9,502 nucleotides of DNA, from positions 1 through 9,502 of the forward strand of contig CAKUKT010000084.1 in the NCBI GenBank assembly GCA_934663655.1. Direction: 5' to 3'. Within the stretch, counting starts at the first letter, position 1. The number at the start of each line of letters is the position of its first letter. Shown one piece after another: positions 6,214-9,502 of this stretch. The notes under the pieces are model-generated. The model was not told the origin of the DNA, ran no database searches, and was given only the letters and a program-made list of their open reading frames with translations. Source of the stretch: an uncultured Victivallaceae bacterium. Lineage in GTDB: Bacteria > Verrucomicrobiota > Lentisphaeria > Victivallales > Victivallaceae. The translations under genes and the position numbers were made by a program.

Positions 6214-7142
6214 ACGCGGGAATCCATCTCCCCGTAATGTTGGGAGGATGTCCGGAAGTCCTTTCCCAGAAAACGTTCGCATTTCGTCCACCACTCCGGT
6301 GCAAGATGTCTGATTGCCTTGTTCCAGATTACCGGACGCGCTCCGGAATTGCAGTAATGGGAGAACTCCGACGGCGTGACACCTAAAACCCGCCGGAACG
6401 AGCGGGAAAAATAACTGTGATTACGCCAGCCGGTCAGTAGGGCGACATGGTGAATGGTTTCCTCGCTTTTTGCCAGCAGTTCACAGGCGGCGAACAGCCG
6501 CTGATCGATGATCAATTCCCGTACGGTTGTACCCACCTCCCGGCGGTACATCCGGGTGAGATGGTTGCAGCTGACTCCGGCGTGGCGGGCGATTTCAGCA
6601 ACGCTCAGGGTCTGGCGATAGAAGTTTCGGATTATATAATGTCTGCTGACATCAAAGGCATTACCGGCGCCGTATTGAATCCCGGAGGAAATTACCCGGG
6701 AAATCGTGGCGATAATAAGCCCGATCAGCGCCCGGGAAAAAGAATCGATGTATTCCGGGGGCGGGTTCAGGCGTTGCCAGCGTTCGATGGTTTCGAGCAG
6801 TGATTGCAGAAGTTCGCTTTCTTCAAAAGCATCATCCGTACCCACGATGCCGTGCCCGAGGTAACTGCAGCCGATCCAGCGGGAGCCAATGCCAAAAGTC
6901 ATCGCCCGGCGATAATCGGGATTGCGCAGTCGCCGGTGAACAACTCCGGGGGCGATGATTTCCAGCAACTGTAATTCTGAATCAGACGAATCCGGGTACA
7001 GCCGCAACTCCCAGAAGCGGTGGATATGCATCATGGCATCTTTGCATTCATCATTGATGATAAGGTGCAGCGTATGCGGGAAATCAAAGCAGTGCCGGAG
7101 CTTGTCGAGCAGGAGTTTCTGATATTTTTCGGAGGCATCCAT
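6201..7142 (-). CDS. AraC-family transcriptional regulator 2 with C-terminal extension
   Basis: This is a 313-residue protein. The N-terminal half holds a cupin-like sensor region (HIHRFWELRLYP at 39-50 is typical of AraC arm-binding domains). The DNA-binding domain has a first helix-turn-helix near 179-200 (LSVAEIARHAGVSCNHLTRM) and a second near 228-250 (ETIHHVALLTGWRNHSYFSR), then GVTPSEF at 254-260. Most AraC proteins end here. This one continues for 53 residues (261-313), including a WW pair at 284-285, with no recognised motif. The ATG at 7142 lies 6 bp after the stop of the MtaA-like gene and lacks a clear ribosome-binding site, so translational coupling to that gene is likely. It probably controls its own operon or the flanking pseudopilins. 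The ligand is unknown. Confidence 0.9.
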   Translation of the reverse strand: MDASEKYQKLLLDKLRHCFDFPHTLHLIINDECKDAMMHIHRFWELRLYPDSSDSELQLLEIIAPGVVHRRLRNPDYRRAMTFGIGSRWIGCSYLGHGIVGTDDAFEESELLQSLLETIERWQRLNPPPEYIDSFSRALIGLIIATISRVISSGIQYGAGNAFDVSRHYIIRNFYRQTLSVAEIARHAGVSCNHLTRMYRREVGTTVRELIIDQRLFAACELLAKSEETIHHVALLTGWRNHSYFSRSFRRVLGVTPSEFSHYCNSGARPVIWNKAIRHLAPEWWTKCERFLGKDFRTSSQHYGEMDSRVVKK

Positions 7143-7148
7143 TTTCAG

Positions 7149-8162
7149 TTATTCCGTAGTCCCGGAGGATTCTGCAAGTGAATTGATGAAGAGAAGATGA
7201 TCATCGGGGGTATCAGGAGTGATTTCGCAACCGCCGGAGATGATCAGCTTGCCGGGCGCCTGGGCAAGGGCGAACTTTACCGCACTCCTGATGGCGTCGA
7301 AAGAACCATCCTGAATTACCGAAACCGGGTCGAGATTGCCGCAGAAAAACTGATGTTCCGCCAGAAGTCCAACCGCACCGGACATATCTCTGACCAGATG
7401 ATCGATGTCGATGATGTCGGCGCCGGTGGAGATCATATCCGGCAATATGGCGCTGGTGTTGCCGCAGATGTGCAGTTTGGCAATTGCCCCCCGCCGGTGG
7501 ATGGCGTCAATCAACCTTTTTTCACCGTCACGGGCGAACTTCAGGTAGAAGTCCCGACCGATCTGGGAACAGGCGGCGTCGCCGATGCCGACGCAGTCGG
7601 CTCCGGCGTCGATCTGGGCATTGATAAAGCGTTCAGCGTTGCGCAGAATGGTTTCAATGGCAGCTTCGACCCGTCCGGGATCGTCGTAGAAATCCAGAAA
7701 CGCGTTTTCCATTCCTCGCCAGTCGCAGTATTCGGCCACGGGCCCTTCGACCCAACCGCAGATGCTGAAACGATCTGCGCAGCACTGCTTGAAAAGCTGC
7801 AGTTGCTCAAGGCGTCCCCGGGTGCGGTGGTTGCCCCAGATATTCAGGTCGCAAACATGAGCGGCGTCATTGATGGTGCGGCAGAATATTTCCTGATTCA
7901 ACGGCAGATCATCGGCGACGTAGTCGATTTTCCCGCCGTAGGCGTCGAGTTCGCACCAGGGATCGCTCATGACATTCACCCAGCAGGAACCGAATCGCTC
8001 GGCAACACTGATGTTGGCTTCGCAATGGGAGACGGCATCCAGTACGAAGTCGCGGTAGGCGACATTGCCGCGGCGAGCGCAGAACCTCATGAAAATCGGC
8101 ATGAAGGGAACCGAAGAGGTTTTTCCGTTCAGCAGTGCGTATAATTTATCCCGGTTGTTCAT
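7149..8162 (-). CDS. Uroporphyrinogen decarboxylase / MtaA-like methyltransferase family protein
   Basis: This is a 337-residue protein of the URO-D superfamily, closest in character to the MtaA/CmuA methylcobamide:CoM-type methyltransferases. The zinc-site pattern of that group is present: H231-x-C233 in LHICGN and C312 in ISGGCEITPDTP. Further family landmarks are GADCVGIGDAACS (187-199), GADIIDIDH (247-255) and FCGNLDPV (273-280). The start resembles NxRDKLYALLNGK of the family. In heme synthesis HemE lacks this His-x-Cys and Cys set, so a corrinoid-linked methyl transfer or demethylation role is more likely than porphyrin synthesis. No corrinoid protein or MtaB-like partner is in the window, so the substrate is open. 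GGAGG at 8168-8172 with 5-base spacing supports the start. It is followed 6 bp later by AraC 2 and preceded by pseudopilin 4 with a terminator between. Confidence 0.85.
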   Translation of the reverse strand: MNNRDKLYALLNGKTSSVPFMPIFMRFCARRGNVAYRDFVLDAVSHCEANISVAERFGSCWVNVMSDPWCELDAYGGKIDYVADDLPLNQEIFCRTINDAAHVCDLNIWGNHRTRGRLEQLQLFKQCCADRFSICGWVEGPVAEYCDWRGMENAFLDFYDDPGRVEAAIETILRNAERFINAQIDAGADCVGIGDAACSQIGRDFYLKFARDGEKRLIDAIHRRGAIAKLHICGNTSAILPDMISTGADIIDIDHLVRDMSGAVGLLAEHQFFCGNLDPVSVIQDGSFDAIRSAVKFALAQAPGKLIISGGCEITPDTPDDHLLFINSLAESSGTTE

Positions 8163-8201
8163 AGCACCCTCCGATTGAAATTTCGTGCAAACTCATTCCC
8201 C

Positions 8202-8249
8202 CCTCCGGGCGGAAACACCAAAAGCCCGGAGGATAAAACCGCTCCGGGC
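8202..8249 (-). terminator. Intrinsic terminator of pseudopilin 4, with a competing hairpin
   Basis: GCCCGGAG (8224-8231) and CTCCGGGC (8242-8249) form a perfect 8-bp stem with a 10-base loop. On the minus strand this is followed by TTTTGGTGTTT, so it would terminate transcription after pseudopilin 4 (stop at 8313). A third segment, CCTCCGGGC (8202-8210), is a perfect 9-bp complement of 8224-8232, so a second, mutually exclusive hairpin is possible further along the transcript. The MtaA-like gene begins 40 bases later, so its expression requires read-through or a weak local promoter. One candidate is TTGACG at 8257-8262 with TTTTAT at 8233-8238, 18 bp apart. Confidence 0.65.
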
Positions 8250-8312
8250 CCAAAGTCGTCAACTGCTGAGATTGCCGTTGCGCCCCCCCAACTGGCTTGC
8301 AGCAGGCACAAC

Positions 8313-9158
8313 TTATTTTGGTGCAATACTGTAAATAGTATAGTCGCCGATCGAAGGAGAATTGTAAAGAGCCAGCAGGTTGCGATTCACGTTGTTGATG
8401 TCTTTGGCCGAGGAAAGGGTGGCGGCAAATTCACCACCGCTGGAAAGTGACGCGTGACCATCAAGAAAACTGGCGGCAATTCTCCCGGAATGGCGCAGAA
8501 TACCCAGGATGGATGCGGAAATACATTTGTTGGTATCGGAGTAGTGCTGGATGGGACCATACGTGGAGAGCTGAGATGACCAGAAGTTGTCCAACGTACA
8601 GACGACCGCTGAAGGAGTGCGCATTTTGGCGGTGTGGACATAACGATTGGTATTAGTCCCAGCAGAAACGAGTTTAAGCTGGCTTTTCAGAAAGATGGAG
8701 TCGGCATAGGTGTACTCCTCGCCGGATGTACTTCCCGAGGTGTTGCCTATGAAACCATACATTCCATAACTGAAGCAATAATCGCCCCTCTGGGTGCCTT
8801 CTGCACTGCGAGCGACACTCGGGCAGCCGAAAAGTTTTGGAGTGTCCGGCAGATATTTGCAGGCGGCGAGCACACTGCCCCAGGCGTAGCGGATCATGCC
8901 GTCGCCGAAATTACGACTGCCGCGGATTACGATGTGGGACGCATTGTCATTGGAGTACATCAACTGACCGGTAACCATCTGTTTTTGATGCGATACACAA
9001 TCACTGCCGCGGGCGGCTTCGCGAGCTTTGGAGAGAGCGGGCATCAACAACGCGGCGAGAATCGCGATGATCGCGATGACGACCAGAAGTTCGATCAGGG
9101 TGAAGTGAGGAACAAATTCTTGTCGGGGGGAGAAACTTGTGCCGGAATCTCTTTTCAT
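8313..9158 (-). CDS. Pseudopilin-like protein 4 (H-X9-DG family), paralogue of protein 3
   Basis: This is a 281-residue protein from the ATG at 9158. The leader is longer than in its paralogues (18 residues, [18 protein letters not shown]) and precedes [18 protein letters not shown]. The residue before the mature Phe is His. The H-X9-DG motif is in [16 protein letters not shown] near the C-terminus. From the mature Phe to the stop it is collinear with pseudopilin 3 with no gaps. The frame is open further back to 9236, but those codons cover the promoter's -10 box, and AGGAG at 9167-9171 sits eight bases before the 9158 ATG, so 9158 is chosen. It is the first gene of a unit with the MtaA-like and AraC 2 genes, separated from them by a terminator. 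Predicted inner-membrane-anchored periplasmic pseudopilin; specific role unknown. Confidence 0.9.
   Translation of the reverse strand: MKRDSGTSFSPRQEFVPHFTLIELLVVIAIIAILAALLMPALSKAREAARGSDCVSHQKQMVTGQLMYSNDNASHIVIRGSRNFGDGMIRYAWGSVLAACKYLPDTPKLFGCPSVARSAEGTQRGDYCFSYGMYGFIGNTSGSTSGEEYTYADSIFLKSQLKLVSAGTNTNRYVHTAKMRTPSAVVCTLDNFWSSQLSTYGPIQHYSDTNKCISASILGILRHSGRIAASFLDGHASLSSGGEFAATLSSAKDINNVNRNLLALYNSPSIGDYTIYSIAPK
8845..9017. repeat. 173-bp perfect direct repeat, copy 2 (inside pseudopilin 4)
   Basis: Identical to 5683-5855 in the same orientation. The two copies flank the MtaA-like/AraC 2 gene pair, so recombination between them would delete or duplicate that pair as a 3162-bp unit and leave one hybrid pseudopilin. 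Confidence 0.95.
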
Positions 9159-9224
9159 CTTGATAACTCCTGTGATGGTGTGGTTCAGGTAATCAATATA
9201 TTTGACCGGTACCAATTCGATAAT

Positions 9225-9253
9225 ATTATAATACAAAATATCCGGGATGTCAA
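9225..9253 (-). promoter_or_regulatory. Consensus sigma70 promoter of pseudopilin 4
   Basis: On the minus strand TTGACA (9248-9253) and TATAAT (9225-9230) both match consensus exactly and are 17 bp apart. Transcription would start near 9218 and give a leader of about 60 bases. This is the strongest promoter visible in the window, which fits high, possibly constitutive expression of pseudopilin 4. Confidence 0.88.
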
Positions 9254-9263
9254 GACCTGAAAT

Positions 9264-9281
9264 TAAAAAAAAAACACTTTT
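9264..9281. promoter_or_regulatory. A-tract/T-tract element upstream of the pseudopilin 4 promoter
   Basis: A run of ten A, then CAC, then four T lies just upstream of the consensus -35. The small palindrome AAAA-CAC-TTTT is centred 51 bp from the outer edge of the -10 box, about one helical turn closer than in the other three promoters. It could be an UP-like element or a degenerate copy of the sites upstream of pseudopilins 1 to 3. Confidence 0.35.
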
Positions 9282-9355
9282 CCGCTTCCGCCATGTCCGA
9301 AAGCCGGTTCCCCGCTGACCGGGCGTGGTAAAGAGGGCGGATGTGGAGAAACTTA

Positions 9356-9502
9356 GAACCTATCCCTAAATAACAGCAAGTTTTCGATAAATTATAACCG
9401 TTGCGGCAAGGTGTAGCAAAGCTTTATATGACGAGTTGCTCTTTTCATATCGAACGAGCAGTTTGCGAAATCTGTTGAACCACGAATGCGCAACCTCAAC
9501 AA
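9356..9502 (-). mobile_element. End of an IS5-type insertion sequence (runs off window)
   Basis: A terminal sequence beginning GAACCTATCCCTAAAT at about 9356 lies just outside the stop codon of a transposase reading frame, as at the right end of compact IS5-family elements. The TTA/CTTAG immediately outside could be part of a target duplication. The exact boundary cannot be fixed without the other end. Confidence 0.6.
9366..9502 (-). CDS. IS5-family DDE transposase, C-terminal fragment (runs off window)
   Basis: The minus strand from the window edge to a TAG at 9368-9366 encodes 44 residues, starting VEVAHSWFNRFRKLLVRYEK and ending ATVIIYRKLAVI. The pattern of a Glu followed by HSWFNRFRKLLVRYE is the conserved C-terminal motif around the last catalytic Glu of IS5-group DDE transposases (E-x6-R in YREK-like form). 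The stop lies about 10 bp from the apparent end of the element, as usual for these IS. The N-terminal part lies beyond the window, so whether the gene is intact cannot be judged. No tool-derived match is claimed. Confidence 0.8.
   Translation of the reverse strand, partial: VEVAHSWFNRFRKLLVRYEKSNSSYKALLHLAATVIIYRKLAVI

Noticed and set aside
6079..6294. 71-codon minus-strand frame overlapping the end of AraC 2
   Set aside because: The long version spans the AraC 2 end and the pseudopilin 3 promoter and cannot be translated from that promoter. Only its last 17 codons are considered, as a speculative leaderless ORF.
7197..8144. 315-codon plus-strand open frame
   Set aside because: It is exactly antisense to the MtaA-like gene, which has clear family motifs and a good ribosome-binding site. 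The antisense frame has no recognisable domain and is explained by codon bias at about 55% GC.
9159..9236. Upstream ATG extending pseudopilin 4 by 26 residues
   Set aside because: The extension would start within the spacer and -10 region of a consensus promoter, so it would not be transcribed. The downstream ATG has a well-placed AGGAG.
8634..9260. 208-codon plus-strand open frame
   Set aside because: Antisense to pseudopilin 4; the same kind of frame appears opposite the other pseudopilins because of the repeated Ile/Ala codons.

Overview
The window looks like a piece of a Lentisphaerae genome, probably Victivallales or Victivallis-like. This is inferred from content, not from a marker gene. 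Four separate genes start with the type IV/II prepilin signature [18 protein letters not shown]. The three complete ones also carry the H-X9-DG motif near the C-terminus. They sit among AraC-family regulators, a secreted carbohydrate-active-type enzyme and a uroporphyrinogen-decarboxylase/MtaA-like protein. Large expansions of these families side by side are typical of that phylum. No rRNA, tRNA, CRISPR array or phage module was seen.

Layout: 1-299 (-) is the N-terminal part of pseudopilin 1, cut by the window edge. It is divergent from AraC regulator 1 (448-1383, +) across a shared promoter region. AraC 1 converges on a large secreted TIM-barrel protein (1497-3761, -), which lies downstream of pseudopilin 2 (3910-4647, -) with a strong hairpin between them. 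A 503-bp non-coding stretch (4648-5150) holds the promoter and long leader of pseudopilin 2 and the intrinsic terminator of pseudopilin 3. Pseudopilin 3 (5151-5960, -) follows, with a possible 31-codon small ORF in its leader. Next come AraC regulator 2 (6201-7142, -) and the MtaA-like protein (7149-8162, -), 6 bp apart. Pseudopilin 4 (8313-9158, -) is upstream of them with an intrinsic terminator in the gap. The right edge (about 9356-9502) is the end of an IS5-type insertion sequence with the transposase C-terminus.

How the genes may work together: each complete pseudopilin is promoter-proximal, with its own sigma70-like promoter. Two of them are followed by an enzyme gene separated by a hairpin or terminator. 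An AraC regulator lies close by in two of the units. This suggests repeated modules of pseudopilin, enzyme and regulator, possibly one per substrate, with the pseudopilin made in excess over the enzyme. This is inference.

The strongest unexplained signals are three. First, an A-tract/T-tract palindrome sits about 50-63 bp upstream of the -10 box at all four pseudopilin promoters, and two of these share 22 of 24 bases. Second, pseudopilins 3 and 4 share a 173-bp perfectly identical block inside otherwise diverged genes, which looks like gene conversion. Third, the hairpins between pseudopilins and downstream enzyme genes could set their expression ratio.
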